DNA of 64,000 nt from Sedimenticola sp. GTDB taxonomy: Bacteria > Pseudomonadota > Gammaproteobacteria > Chromatiales > Chromatiaceae. The position numbers were made by a program, and so were the translations under genes. The first letter of the stretch is position 1. Every line of letters begins with the position of its first letter. Below, piece after piece: positions 30,492 to 38,405 of this stretch. The notes beneath the pieces were generated by a model, which saw nothing but the letters and a program-made list of their open reading frames with translations, made no database searches and was not told the DNA's origin. Location: positions 1 through 64,000 of the forward strand of contig JALXAM010000076.1 of assembly GCA_026992075.1 (NCBI GenBank), written 5' to 3'.

Positions 30492-31136
30492 TCAGCTCGG
30501 CATCCAGCGAACGAAGTTCTCCAGCAGCCGCAAACCGGCGTCGGCGCTCTTTTCGGGGTGGAACTGCACCGCGAAGAGGTTGTCCCGCGCCAGGGCGCTG
30601 GCGAAGCGCACGCCGTACTCGGTGACACCGGCCACCAGCCGCTCGTCCTCCGGCACCACGTGGTAGCTGTGCACGAAGTAGAAACGGCTGCCGTCCTCGA
30701 CCCCCTTCCACAGGGGGTGTGGCTGCACCTGCTCCACCCGGCTCCAGCCCATGTGGGGGATCTTCAGCGGCAGCCCCCGCTCCCCCGACATCTCCTCGGA
30801 GAAGCGGATCACCCGGCCCGGCAGGATACCGAGCAACTCGGTGCCCTCGTTCTCCTCGCTGAACTCCATGAGCACCTGCAACCCCATGCAGATGCCGAGA
30901 AAGGGCTTCTCCTCCACCGCCTCGCGGATCGCCTGGTTGAGGTGGTGGCGGCCGATGGCGGCCATGCAGTCGCGCGCCGCCCCCTGGCCGGGGAAGACCA
31001 CCCGGTCGGCCTTACGGATCCAGTCATGGTCGTCGGTGACCCGCACCTCGGCATCGGGCGCCACGTGCTCGATGGCCTTGGAGACCGAGCGCAGGTTGCC
31101 CATGCCGTAGTCGAGCACGGCGATTCTCTGGTTCAT
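30492..31136 (-). CDS. hisH: Imidazole glycerol phosphate synthase glutaminase subunit HisH
   Basis: A 214-residue class I glutamine amidotransferase. The nucleophile Cys is in FLGICMGLQVLMEFSEE, and the His/Glu pair is in AVQFHPEKSADAG. It supplies ammonia to HisF. The ATG at 31136 follows the hisB stop with no gap. It is separated from hisA by 285 bp of repeat DNA, which is unusual within this normally compact operon. Confidence 0.97.
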   Translation of the reverse strand: MNQRIAVLDYGMGNLRSVSKAIEHVAPDAEVRVTDDHDWIRKADRVVFPGQGAARDCMAAIGRHHLNQAIREAVEEKPFLGICMGLQVLMEFSEENEGTELLGILPGRVIRFSEEMSGERGLPLKIPHMGWSRVEQVQPHPLWKGVEDGSRFYFVHSYHVVPEDERLVAGVTEYGVRFASALARDNLFAVQFHPEKSADAGLRLLENFVRWMPS

Positions 31137-31727
31137 CTACAAACTACCTTTTGTAGAGGGCACCACGCCGCCCAGGCGCGGATCGGGCTCCAGCGCCATG
31201 CGCAGGGCGCGGCCGAAGGCCTTGAAGACGGTCTCGGCGATGTGGTGGGCGTTGCGGCCGCGGATGCAATCGATGTGCAGGGTCACCCCGGCGTGGTTGA
31301 CGAAGCCCTGAAAAAACTCGTGGAACAGGTCCACGTCGAACTCGCCGATGAGGGCGCGGCGGAAATCCACCTGCATCTCCAGCCCCGGCCGGCCCGACAG
31401 GTCGATCACCACCCGGGACAGCGCCTCGTCCAGGGGCACGTAGGCGTGGCCGTAGCGGCGGATGCCCTTCTTGTCCCCCACTGCCTGGGTAAAGGCCTGC
31501 CCCAGGGTGATCCCCAGATCCTCCACCGTGTGGTGGGCGTCGATGTGCAGGTCACCCTTTGCCGTGATCTCCAGGTCGATGAGCCCGTGGCGCGCCACCT
31601 GGTCCAGCATGTGCTCGAGAAAGGGCACACCGGTGTCGAAGCGGCCCCTGCCCTCGCCGTCGAGGTCCAGGGCCACCGTGATCTGGGTCTCCAGGGTGTT
31701 GCGCTCCACCCGGGCGCTGCGGCTCAT
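31137..31727 (-). CDS. hisB: Imidazoleglycerol-phosphate dehydratase HisB
   Basis: A 196-residue monofunctional IGPD. It contains the metal-binding motifs [29 protein letters not shown] and [18 protein letters not shown]. No histidinol-phosphatase domain is fused, unlike E. coli HisB, so that step needs another enzyme. First gene of hisBHAFE. Confidence 0.97.
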   Translation of the reverse strand: MSRSARVERNTLETQITVALDLDGEGRGRFDTGVPFLEHMLDQVARHGLIDLEITAKGDLHIDAHHTVEDLGITLGQAFTQAVGDKKGIRRYGHAYVPLDEALSRVVIDLSGRPGLEMQVDFRRALIGEFDVDLFHEFFQGFVNHAGVTLHIDCIRGRNAHHIAETVFKAFGRALRMALEPDPRLGGVVPSTKGSL

Positions 31728-31756
31728 GGCGGCTCTCCGAAAGGTTTGAGGGCCGG

Positions 31757-31762
31757 ATTATA
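31757..31762 (-). promoter_or_regulatory. Probable -10 element of the his operon
   Basis: A perfect TATAAT on the minus strand, 30 bp upstream of the hisB ATG. No convincing -35 hexamer is seen. The divergent LbtU-like gene lies on the other side. Confidence 0.4.
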
Positions 31763-31829
31763 CAACGGGTGCCTCGCCGGTGGCCCACGCGCGCCACTCG
31801 ATATCGCCATAAGAAGGATCTATTAGAGA

Positions 31830-31850
31830 TAGAAATGCGAATCGTTATTA
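31830..31850 (+). promoter_or_regulatory. Fur-box-like operator upstream of the LbtU-like porin
   Basis: AATGCGAATCGTTAT (31834-31848) matches 12 of 15 positions of the central Fur consensus AATGATAATCATTAT. It lies about 50 bp upstream of the porin start, overlapping likely promoter DNA. This suggests iron repression. Confidence 0.6.
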
Positions 31851-31895
31851 ATAGCGTCCTTGCTATTGTGCTTCGAATCGTCAACGAGCAACGCC

Positions 31896-33089
31896 ATGAA
31901 ACGGCTAAACTATCGACTCGTCACCATTCTCCTTTTCACCCTCCTTGCAAGTTGCGCAATTGCCGGAGAGCCGGAGAGTCTGGAAGCCGAGCTGCAGCGC
32001 CTGCGGCAGGAGATTCTCAACCTCAAGCACAAGATCGAACGGCTGGAGAAGAGCCGTGCCCCTTTGAGGCGCGAACTCGAAAAGGCGCGGGAGGCGCGCC
32101 AGGCCGAGGAAGCGGGCAGGCCCCTGCCCCAACCCTCACCGCCCACCTGGAAGAAGCGTCTGGAGTTCAGCGGCCTTGTGGAGATCGAGGCCTCGACTAC
32201 GGATGCTGGCGGTGGCGAAAGCGATCTCCAGGTCTCCACCGTGGAGCTTGGCGCCGACGCCCAGATCAACCCCTGGATGAACGCCCATCTACTGGTACTC
32301 TATGAACAGGGAAAGAGCGACCCGCCGGAGATCGACGAGGCCATCATCACCATCGCCAACCTGGAGCGCTCCCCCTGGTCCCTGGCGGTAGGGCGCCAGT
32401 ATGTCCCCTTCGGCAACTATGACAGCCACATGGTCTCCGATCCCCTCACACTGGAGATCGGCGAGACCCGGGCCGCCGCCGCCCAGGCGGGATTCGTGCG
32501 CAGCGACTTCCACGCCCTCGCCTTTGCTTTCAGGGGCGACACCGACAGCGAAATCCACTCTTTCGGCCTCAACCTGGGCCTCTCCCACGCCGCCGAGGGC
32601 GACGCACCCGGCTATAACCTGGAGATCTCCTGGCTCAACAACCTGGCCGAGAGCAAGAGTCTGCGCGAGCTGATCTCCCGTCCCGGCCGGCTGGAGAAAC
32701 GGGTGCCCGGCCTGGCGTTCCAGGGCAGCCTGATCTGGAAAAAGTGGAAGTTCATCGCCGAGTGGCTCGGCGCTGCCACCGCCTTCGATCCCCTGGATCT
32801 GACTTTCGACGGACAGGGCGCAAAACCCCAAGCCGGCAACCTGGAAGCCGGTTATCGCTTCCAACTCGCCCGACAGGACAGCTTCGCCGCCCTCGGCTGG
32901 CAGTTCAGCCGCCAGGCCACGGCCCTCGGCCTGCCCCGCCAGCGCTATCTGGCCACCCTCGGCGTGGAGCTGTTCGAAGACGTGACCCTGGCCGCCGAAT
33001 ACGCTCGCGACCAGGACTACCAGGCGTCGAAGGGCGGCAATGGCGAGCGCTGCAACACCTTTACACTGCAACTCGCTGCCGTATTCTGA
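31896..33089 (+). CDS. LbtU-family outer-membrane siderophore porin
   Basis: A 397-residue protein from ATG 31896 (an upstream in-frame start at 31860 would add 12 residues before the signal peptide). It has a signal sequence (VTILLFTLLASCAIAG), then a coiled-coil segment (SLEAELQRLRQEILNLKHKI), then a beta barrel ending in the aromatic FTLQLAAVF. The order coiled coil plus barrel and the barrel motifs (SLAVGRQYVPFGNYDSHMVSDPL) match the LbtU porin, which imports legiobactin in Legionella independently of TonB. The substrate here is unknown. The Fur-like site supports a role in iron acquisition. Confidence 0.8.
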   Translation: MKRLNYRLVTILLFTLLASCAIAGEPESLEAELQRLRQEILNLKHKIERLEKSRAPLRRELEKAREARQAEEAGRPLPQPSPPTWKKRLEFSGLVEIEASTTDAGGGESDLQVSTVELGADAQINPWMNAHLLVLYEQGKSDPPEIDEAIITIANLERSPWSLAVGRQYVPFGNYDSHMVSDPLTLEIGETRAAAAQAGFVRSDFHALAFAFRGDTDSEIHSFGLNLGLSHAAEGDAPGYNLEISWLNNLAESKSLRELISRPGRLEKRVPGLAFQGSLIWKKWKFIAEWLGAATAFDPLDLTFDGQGAKPQAGNLEAGYRFQLARQDSFAALGWQFSRQATALGLPRQRYLATLGVELFEDVTLAAEYARDQDYQASKGGNGERCNTFTLQLAAVF

Positions 33090-33162
33090 AGCGGGATATG
33101 TGGAATCACCAAGCTGATTTCCACGAGCCTTGGATTCATCCCAGGTCATGGAAAGAGGTCAC

Positions 33163-33239
33163 GTAGGAGCGGCGTCCCCGCCGCGAACCCACGATGCCGG
33201 AGATGCCTTCGTTATTCGGCGCGAGGACGCGCCTCCTAC
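33163..33239. repeat. 77-bp BIME-like repeat (GTAGGAGCGG family)
   Basis: Two inverted REP halves, GTAGGAGCGGCGTCCCCGCC at the left and its imperfect complement ending GCGCCTCCTAC, enclose GATGCCTTCGTTATTCGGCG. A copy of the same 77-bp length lies at 61032-61108, and a diverged one at 28225. It fills the gap between the convergent porin and cytochrome b genes. Confidence 0.75.
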
Positions 33240-33255
33240 ATCACCCAAACCCGAA

Positions 33256-33912
33256 TTATTCCTTCGCCAGCCGCTGCGGCTCATCCTGCTCCAGGTAGGC
33301 CAGCTCGGCGTCGGTGAGTTCCACCTCGTCGTAGCCGGTGATCATGGGTGCCACATGGTGCAGGAAACCGCCACCCGTGGTGAGCAGGTAGAGATGGATG
33401 ATGACGAAGGCGAGAATGGCGAACGCGGCGGCCACGTGGATGGTGGCCACCCACTCCAAGGCGGGATGGGAGATGCCCCCCTGCCAGTAGTTGTAGGCCA
33501 GGTAAGCCAGGCCGGAGAACCAGATGAGGGGAAACAGAAACAGCTTGAGCCCCAGGTAAGAAGCGGCCTGCAGCGGGTTGTGCTTGCGCCAGAAATGTTT
33601 GCGATAGGGGTGCTGCTCCCCCTTGAAGATGCCGTAGGCATAGAAACGCATCACCGGCCATAACCCCTTGGTGGTGGGCAGGTAGTGGCGCCAGGTGCCG
33701 GTGGTGAGATGCCAGAAGATGGCGAAGATCCAGAGCACGATGAGGGACAGGGCCGCCACCACGTGGAAATAGACCGCCTTGTCGAAACTGATCAGTCCGT
33801 AATAGCCATGCACCCGGAAACCGGTGAACAGCAACACGAAGATGAGCAGCGCCTGGGTCCAGTGCCAGAAACGTTCGAAGCCGTTGAAAATACGAACCTT
33901 GCGAATGGGCAT
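33256..33912 (-). CDS. Membrane cytochrome b (cytochrome b561/thiosulfate-reductase type)
   Basis: A 218-residue di-heme cytochrome b-like protein. ATG 33912 shares one base with the stop of the octaheme gene (TGATG). Four or five membrane helices carry His pairs, for example FERFWHWTQALLIF, YFHVVAALSLIVLWIFAIFWH and TIHVAAAFAILAFVIIHLYLL. It resembles thiosulfate-reductase and formate-dehydrogenase gamma-type cytochrome b subunits. I infer that it links the quinone pool with the adjacent octaheme cytochrome. Confidence 0.85.
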   Translation of the reverse strand: MPIRKVRIFNGFERFWHWTQALLIFVLLFTGFRVHGYYGLISFDKAVYFHVVAALSLIVLWIFAIFWHLTTGTWRHYLPTTKGLWPVMRFYAYGIFKGEQHPYRKHFWRKHNPLQAASYLGLKLFLFPLIWFSGLAYLAYNYWQGGISHPALEWVATIHVAAAFAILAFVIIHLYLLTTGGGFLHHVAPMITGYDEVELTDAELAYLEQDEPQRLAKE

Positions 33913-35618
33913 CAGCCTCTCCTCCCGCGCAGCAGGATACGCAGCAATCCATGACCGGTGACCCCCGCCAGGGTACCGCCCACCAGCAACAGGCCGAACC
34001 AGTCGAGCCAGGGTTGGGAATCCCGTCCCGGCAGGTAGAAACCGGCGAGCTCCTTCAGGCGACCGTTCTTCGAATGACACTGGTCGCAATCCACCGCCTG
34101 CTCCTTGGGCGCCACCATGTGGTTCTGCGGCCACCAGGACCAGGTCTTCACGAAACCGTATTCGCCGCTGTAGGGGATGCCGTTCTCCTCCATGCCCCGC
34201 CGAATGGCGCGGGCGAAGTCGTAGTTGCCCCAGAAGGCGTCCTCGTCATCCCCCCAAAGGTGCATGTAGACCAAGGTGTTGCGACCCTTGTCGTACGGCT
34301 GCCAGGTGACCATGCGTTTGAAGGGCCAGATGCGCGACTTCGGATCCTGGGGCGAACCTTCGATGTGGTTGATCTCCACCGGCTTGCTTGGATCGAACAC
34401 GGTGTCGATGGTGGTGTAGGTGACCTTGCCGTCGAACCATCGATAGGTGGGCACCAGGTTCTCGCCGTACTTGAAGGAGCCCTTGATGGACTTGTAGGTG
34501 TGGCGAGGCTCGCCGTTGCCCTGGACGTAGCCCTCCTCCCGGTAACCCACGCCGTTCTTCAGGCGCCCTGCGGTGCGCCAGTCCCAGAACACCTTGGTGG
34601 CCACTCCGCCACGCGCCGTGGCCGGAATATGGCAGCTCTCGCAGGCCACCCGGTCCACGTGATCATTGAGCTTGAAGCCACGGATACTGAAAGGGTGGGG
34701 CTTGTCGCCATGGCAGCTCTCGCAGGTCGCGGTCTGCCGCTCCATGCCCGGCTTGGGCAGGGCATGCTCCTTCTCGTCCCAGGCGATCATGTTGTAGCGG
34801 CTGCCGGCCCACTGATGCCCCTCCCCCACATGGCAGATGATGCAGGCGAAATTCTCGCCCTGCTCCGACATGTGCACATCCACCTCACGCGGCGGATGGA
34901 ACAACACCGAGGAGAGGTCGCCGTGCTTCACGTTGTCGCCACCCCCGCCATAGAAATGGCAGGTGCCACAGTTGGCCCGGGCCGGCAGGCGCACGCTCTG
35001 AGCCACCTTCACCCAGTCGATGGGGGGCTTGCCCTCGAACAGGATGGCGCAGGCCTTGTTCCCTTTGCTGGGCGGCAGCTTGTAATAGGTACCGGTGGAC
35101 TCATGGCAGACCAGGCAGTCGATGTTCTCCTGCTTGGTGAGGTCGTAGTCCGGACTGGTGCGATTGAAACCAGCGTGACACTGGGCGCACATGCCCTCGT
35201 TGCCGCGGGCGTTGGTGCAGAAGTTGTTGATGAGCCAGTCCTTGCCCAGCTGTTGGCCGGTCTCCGGATCCTTGTAACTCCAGGTCCAGTGCTTGTTGTG
35301 GATGAACTGGTCTCCCGCCTTGTTGTGACAGGAAAGGCAGGCCTTCGTCACCTCGGGGCCGCTGCTGAAAGGCCCCTGCAGCTCCTTGTACTTGGTATGG
35401 TCCGCCGTGGATTTGCGGCGCTTGTCCTCATCCAGTGCGGTGATCGGGTTGTCCACCCCGCCTTTTACACCGATGTCGGTGTATTCGGTGATGCCCAGCT
35501 CCACCTTGCCCCCCTCCTGCTCGGCCTGGGCGGTCGGCTCGGCACGAGCCACGGCGAGACCGACCAGACATAGCAGCATCGGAAACAAGTGGAAGGATGA
35601 TCTGAATCTCCCTGGCAT
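33912..35618 (-). CDS. Octaheme c-type cytochrome, tetrathionate reductase (Otr) family
   Basis: A 568-residue exported protein with eight CxxCH heme sites: CLSCH, CAQCH, CLVCH, CGTCH, CIICH, CESCH, CESCH and CDQCH. The signal peptide (FHLFPMLLCLVGLAVARA) follows ATG 35618, which has a GGAGG site; the TTG at 35633 is less likely. A C-terminal membrane helix (WLDWFGLLLVGGTLAGVTG) anchors it, a difference from soluble Shewanella Otr. Otr proteins reduce tetrathionate, nitrite or hydroxylamine in vitro. With the cytochrome b gene it may form a quinone-linked periplasmic redox module; the direction and physiological substrate are not known. Confidence 0.88.
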   Translation of the reverse strand: MPGRFRSSFHLFPMLLCLVGLAVARAEPTAQAEQEGGKVELGITEYTDIGVKGGVDNPITALDEDKRRKSTADHTKYKELQGPFSSGPEVTKACLSCHNKAGDQFIHNKHWTWSYKDPETGQQLGKDWLINNFCTNARGNEGMCAQCHAGFNRTSPDYDLTKQENIDCLVCHESTGTYYKLPPSKGNKACAILFEGKPPIDWVKVAQSVRLPARANCGTCHFYGGGGDNVKHGDLSSVLFHPPREVDVHMSEQGENFACIICHVGEGHQWAGSRYNMIAWDEKEHALPKPGMERQTATCESCHGDKPHPFSIRGFKLNDHVDRVACESCHIPATARGGVATKVFWDWRTAGRLKNGVGYREEGYVQGNGEPRHTYKSIKGSFKYGENLVPTYRWFDGKVTYTTIDTVFDPSKPVEINHIEGSPQDPKSRIWPFKRMVTWQPYDKGRNTLVYMHLWGDDEDAFWGNYDFARAIRRGMEENGIPYSGEYGFVKTWSWWPQNHMVAPKEQAVDCDQCHSKNGRLKELAGFYLPGRDSQPWLDWFGLLLVGGTLAGVTGHGLLRILLRGRRG

Positions 35619-35645
35619 GGTGACCCTCCGCAACGAAATATTTTC

Positions 35646-36488
35646 TTAACCTACTTCATCCTCACCACCCGATCCTTGACCATGGGCAATCACCGCCCGC
35701 CACTGTGCCAGCAGCTCGCTGCTGCTGGCCGCCACAGCAGAACGCACCTCGCAGCTGGACACTGGTATGGGTTCGCCTTCAAGGGTGCAGCTAGCGCCTC
35801 CAGCTTCAGTGAATATGAGTTGTCCGGCGGCGTAGTCCCACAACTTCTGACCCCCGTGGAGATAGAGGCTGGCACGGCCATCCGACATCCAGCACCACTC
35901 CAACGCCACGCTGCCCAGGTTGCGCTGGGATGCATAGGGCGGGTCCGCCGCCAGCGCCAGGGTCAGGGATCGCGGCAGTCGTTTGTAGTCCACCAGCGCC
36001 AGGGCTTTGGACAGGGACTCCTCCGTGCCGGCAAGTTGCAGCGGCTCCCCGTTACGCTCAGCCCCCATGCCACGCCGGGCGGCGAACGTCTCGTCCCGCA
36101 CCGGATCGTGCACGATGCCCAGCACCACCTCCCCCCCGACCTGCAGGGCCAGTGAAACGCAGAAGAAAGGGAAACCATGAGCATAGTTGGTGGTGCCGTC
36201 CAGGGGGTCGAGAATCCAGCAACCTCCGGTGGTTGCCAGCGCCTCCTGCTGCAGCCGGCAGGCGGACTCTTCCCCCAGGCATCCATACCCGGGCCACCGA
36301 TCGGCCAACACCCGCCACATGGTCCGTTGCATGGCCCGGTCCGCCTCGGTCACCGGACTGCCGTCCGCCTTGTAGGAGACCCTGGCCCGGTGGAAACGGC
36401 CCATCAGCTCTCTCATCGCGGTCCACCGGATCAACTCTTTCAAGTCACGCCATGCACTTTCCTCGAGGAAGGGCAGCCGTTCTTCCAT
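35646..36488 (-). CDS. Inositol-monophosphatase-family phosphatase, probable histidinol-phosphatase
   Basis: A 280-residue IMPase-fold enzyme starting at ATG 36488. Metal-binding motifs are LGEES, WILDPLDGTTNYAHGFP and LWDYAAGQLIFTEAGG. Similar proteins include CysQ, SuhB and the HisN histidinol-phosphatases. Because HisB here is monofunctional and the his operon is nearby, HisN activity is plausible. The segment WILDPLDGTTNYAHG fits both SuhB- and HisN-like groups. The gene is 27 bp upstream of the octaheme start on the same strand. Confidence 0.8.
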   Translation of the reverse strand: MEERLPFLEESAWRDLKELIRWTAMRELMGRFHRARVSYKADGSPVTEADRAMQRTMWRVLADRWPGYGCLGEESACRLQQEALATTGGCWILDPLDGTTNYAHGFPFFCVSLALQVGGEVVLGIVHDPVRDETFAARRGMGAERNGEPLQLAGTEESLSKALALVDYKRLPRSLTLALAADPPYASQRNLGSVALEWCWMSDGRASLYLHGGQKLWDYAAGQLIFTEAGGASCTLEGEPIPVSSCEVRSAVAASSSELLAQWRAVIAHGQGSGGEDEVG

Positions 36489-36583
36489 CCACCTTCTCCG
36501 AATCTCTCTGTGCCCGTGCCCTGCACCAAGGCTCTCCAATCCAGACCCTTGCTCCGTTTTGAGAAGAACTTCCCAGATCGCAA

Positions 36584-36597
36584 AAGGAAATTTCCTT
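36584..36597. promoter_or_regulatory. 14-bp perfect palindrome upstream of the binding-protein/GGDEF operon
   Basis: AAGGAAATTTCCTT is a perfect dyad in the 149-bp gap between two divergent genes. It could be an operator for an unknown dimeric regulator. No promoter hexamers could be assigned confidently. Confidence 0.4.
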
Positions 36598-36637
36598 CCC
36601 GAAGCCCCTTTGTTACCATCCCGGGCAGTTTACGAGA

Positions 36638-37219
36638 GTGCCCTCATGGCCCGCCACCTCCACGTGTTCCCATCCGGGCATACACCTTACTCCATGGCCG
36701 CCGGCACCCAGGGATTCTTCAACCGGCAGCAGCTGCAGGGAAAACTTGAAACAGGGAACCGGACAATCTCCTTCTCCGAGAGGTCTCCACCGGCTTAGGC
36801 GAAGACACGCTCTCGAAATCCTGCTCCTCCTCTGGACGTTGCTGGCCGGCGGGCCGTTGTACGCAGTCCAGCTGGTGGTCAATCCTTCCGTCCCCGACAC
36901 CAAACTCTCCCCCTCGACCGTTCGCGCCCTTTTCAACATGCGGCTCCTCCAGTGGTCCGACGGCACACCCGTCCGGGTCTACGTGCTGCCGGACGACAAC
37001 GCGCTGCACCGCCAGTTCTGCAAACGGTACCTGGGGGTCTTCCCTCATCAGCTCCGTTACTCCTGGAATCGCAGGGTTTACTCCGGCATCGGGCAGTCCC
37101 CGCACCAGGTGAAGAACGTGGAGGAGATGCGTCAACGAATCGCCGATACGCCCGGCGCCATCGGCTACCTTCCCGAGGACCTGATCGATGACAGCGTACG
37201 AGCAGTCGAAATGGAATAG
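36638..37219 (+). CDS. Small phosphate-binding-protein-like (PstS-like) periplasmic protein; start uncertain
   Basis: The folded part is VQLVVNPSVPDTKLSPSTVR onward to EDLIDDSVRAVEME, about 110 residues with the pattern of short PBP-like domains (ALFNMRLLQWSDGTPVRVYV; PGAIGYLPEDL). A signal-peptide core (LEILLLLWTLLAGGPLYA) precedes it. In frame, the only visible start codon is GTG 36638, giving about 60 odd residues before the signal sequence, so either a non-standard start or a frameshift upstream is likely. It overlaps the next gene by 32 bp. Such proteins often accompany GGDEF/EAL sensors; a role as a periplasmic input is inferred. Confidence 0.6.
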   Translation: MPSWPATSTCSHPGIHLTPWPPAPRDSSTGSSCRENLKQGTGQSPSPRGLHRLRRRHALEILLLLWTLLAGGPLYAVQLVVNPSVPDTKLSPSTVRALFNMRLLQWSDGTPVRVYVLPDDNALHRQFCKRYLGVFPHQLRYSWNRRVYSGIGQSPHQVKNVEEMRQRIADTPGAIGYLPEDLIDDSVRAVEME

Positions 37220-38396
37220 GCTGGCCGCACTCCTGCTGGCGGTGGTCCCGGGGCTCGCCTTCGCCGGCGAAAACCCGGAGTGGTTCGAAGGCATGCAACT
37301 GCACGCCTTTCTTTCCCAGGGGTATGTCCACACCACCCACAACCGCTTCATGGGCGACTCGGAAGAAGGCAGCCTCGACTTCCGGGAAGCGGGCGTCAAC
37401 CTCTCGCTGAGGCCCACCCCATCCTGGCTCTTCTCCGCCCAGCTGTTGTCGCGCAAGGCCGGCGAAATGAACGATGGCAGCGTCAACCTCGACTACGGCT
37501 TGGTGGACTTCACTCCCTTCTCCAATGAGACTTGGCGCATCGGCGTGATCGGCGGCCGCTTCAAGAATCCGATAGGCCTATACAACGACACCCGAGACGT
37601 CCCCTTCACCCGACCAAGCGTCTTCCTGCCTCAATCCATCTACTGGGAGAAGCTGCGGGACATCATGCTCTCTTCCGATGGAGGACAGTTCCACGGCGAG
37701 TTCTTCCACGGCCGCCACAGCCTGTTGCTCCAGCTCGGCATCGGCCGCTTCACCACCAACGAGAACCTGGAGTGGGCCTACCTGGGCAACGACAGGCCAG
37801 GAGAGTTCGAGAACGATGGTCTGAGCAGGGTGGGCAGGCTGCAGTACGAGTTCGAGGAGGGGCGGGTCCGCCTCGCCTTGAGCGGAATCGAGGCGAATTT
37901 CCGCTTCGAAGCGGAGCCGGGTCTGCCCACGGTGGGTTCGGGCAAGACCCGCATCGACTACTGGGTGGCCTCCTTCCAGTACAACGCGGAGCGCTGGAGC
38001 CTGACGGCGGAGTACATGCGCGAACCGGTCGAATGGCAATCCTATCTTCCCCCCGCCCTCAACGATTCCAGAGAGGCAGAGGGCTATTACCTGCAGGGAA
38101 CCTGGAGGATCACCGAGGCACTGGAGGTACTGCTCAGGTACGACGCTGCCTACCTCGACCGCCACGACCGGGACGGCAGCAGGCAGAGCAGCCTCAGCGG
38201 CCTGCCGGCGCACCTCTATTTCAGCAGGATCTGGTCTCTCGGCCTCACCTGGCACATCACCAGCCACATGATGCTGCGCGGCCAGTTCGACATCGCCGAC
38301 GGCACCGCGCCACTTTCGGGCAGGGAAAACCCCGATCCCACGGCCATGGAGCGACACTGGAAGCTGTTCTCCCTGCTCTTCTCATTGGGGTTTTGA
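37188..38396 (+). CDS. Outer-membrane beta-barrel protein of unknown function
   Basis: A 402-residue protein with a signal peptide (RLAALLLAVVPGLAFAG) and repeated amphipathic strands ending in FSLLFSLGF, a typical barrel C-terminus. Internal motifs include GVNLSLRPTPSWLFSAQLLS, GGRFKNPIGLYNDTRDVPFT and YYLQGTWRITEALEVLLRYD. It is not a TonB receptor, since there is no plug. It overlaps the PBP-like gene and is 9 bp upstream of the GGDEF/EAL gene, so the three are one operon. The substrate is unknown. Confidence 0.78.
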   Translation: MTAYEQSKWNRLAALLLAVVPGLAFAGENPEWFEGMQLHAFLSQGYVHTTHNRFMGDSEEGSLDFREAGVNLSLRPTPSWLFSAQLLSRKAGEMNDGSVNLDYGLVDFTPFSNETWRIGVIGGRFKNPIGLYNDTRDVPFTRPSVFLPQSIYWEKLRDIMLSSDGGQFHGEFFHGRHSLLLQLGIGRFTTNENLEWAYLGNDRPGEFENDGLSRVGRLQYEFEEGRVRLALSGIEANFRFEAEPGLPTVGSGKTRIDYWVASFQYNAERWSLTAEYMREPVEWQSYLPPALNDSREAEGYYLQGTWRITEALEVLLRYDAAYLDRHDRDGSRQSSLSGLPAHLYFSRIWSLGLTWHITSHMMLRGQFDIADGTAPLSGRENPDPTAMERHWKLFSLLFSLGF

Positions 38397-38405
38397 AGCG
38401 CGACC

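Noticed and set aside
33163-33239. Rho-independent terminator for the LbtU-like porin
   Set aside because: There is no T-run, and a copy of the same length lies at an unrelated site, so it is better described as a repeat.
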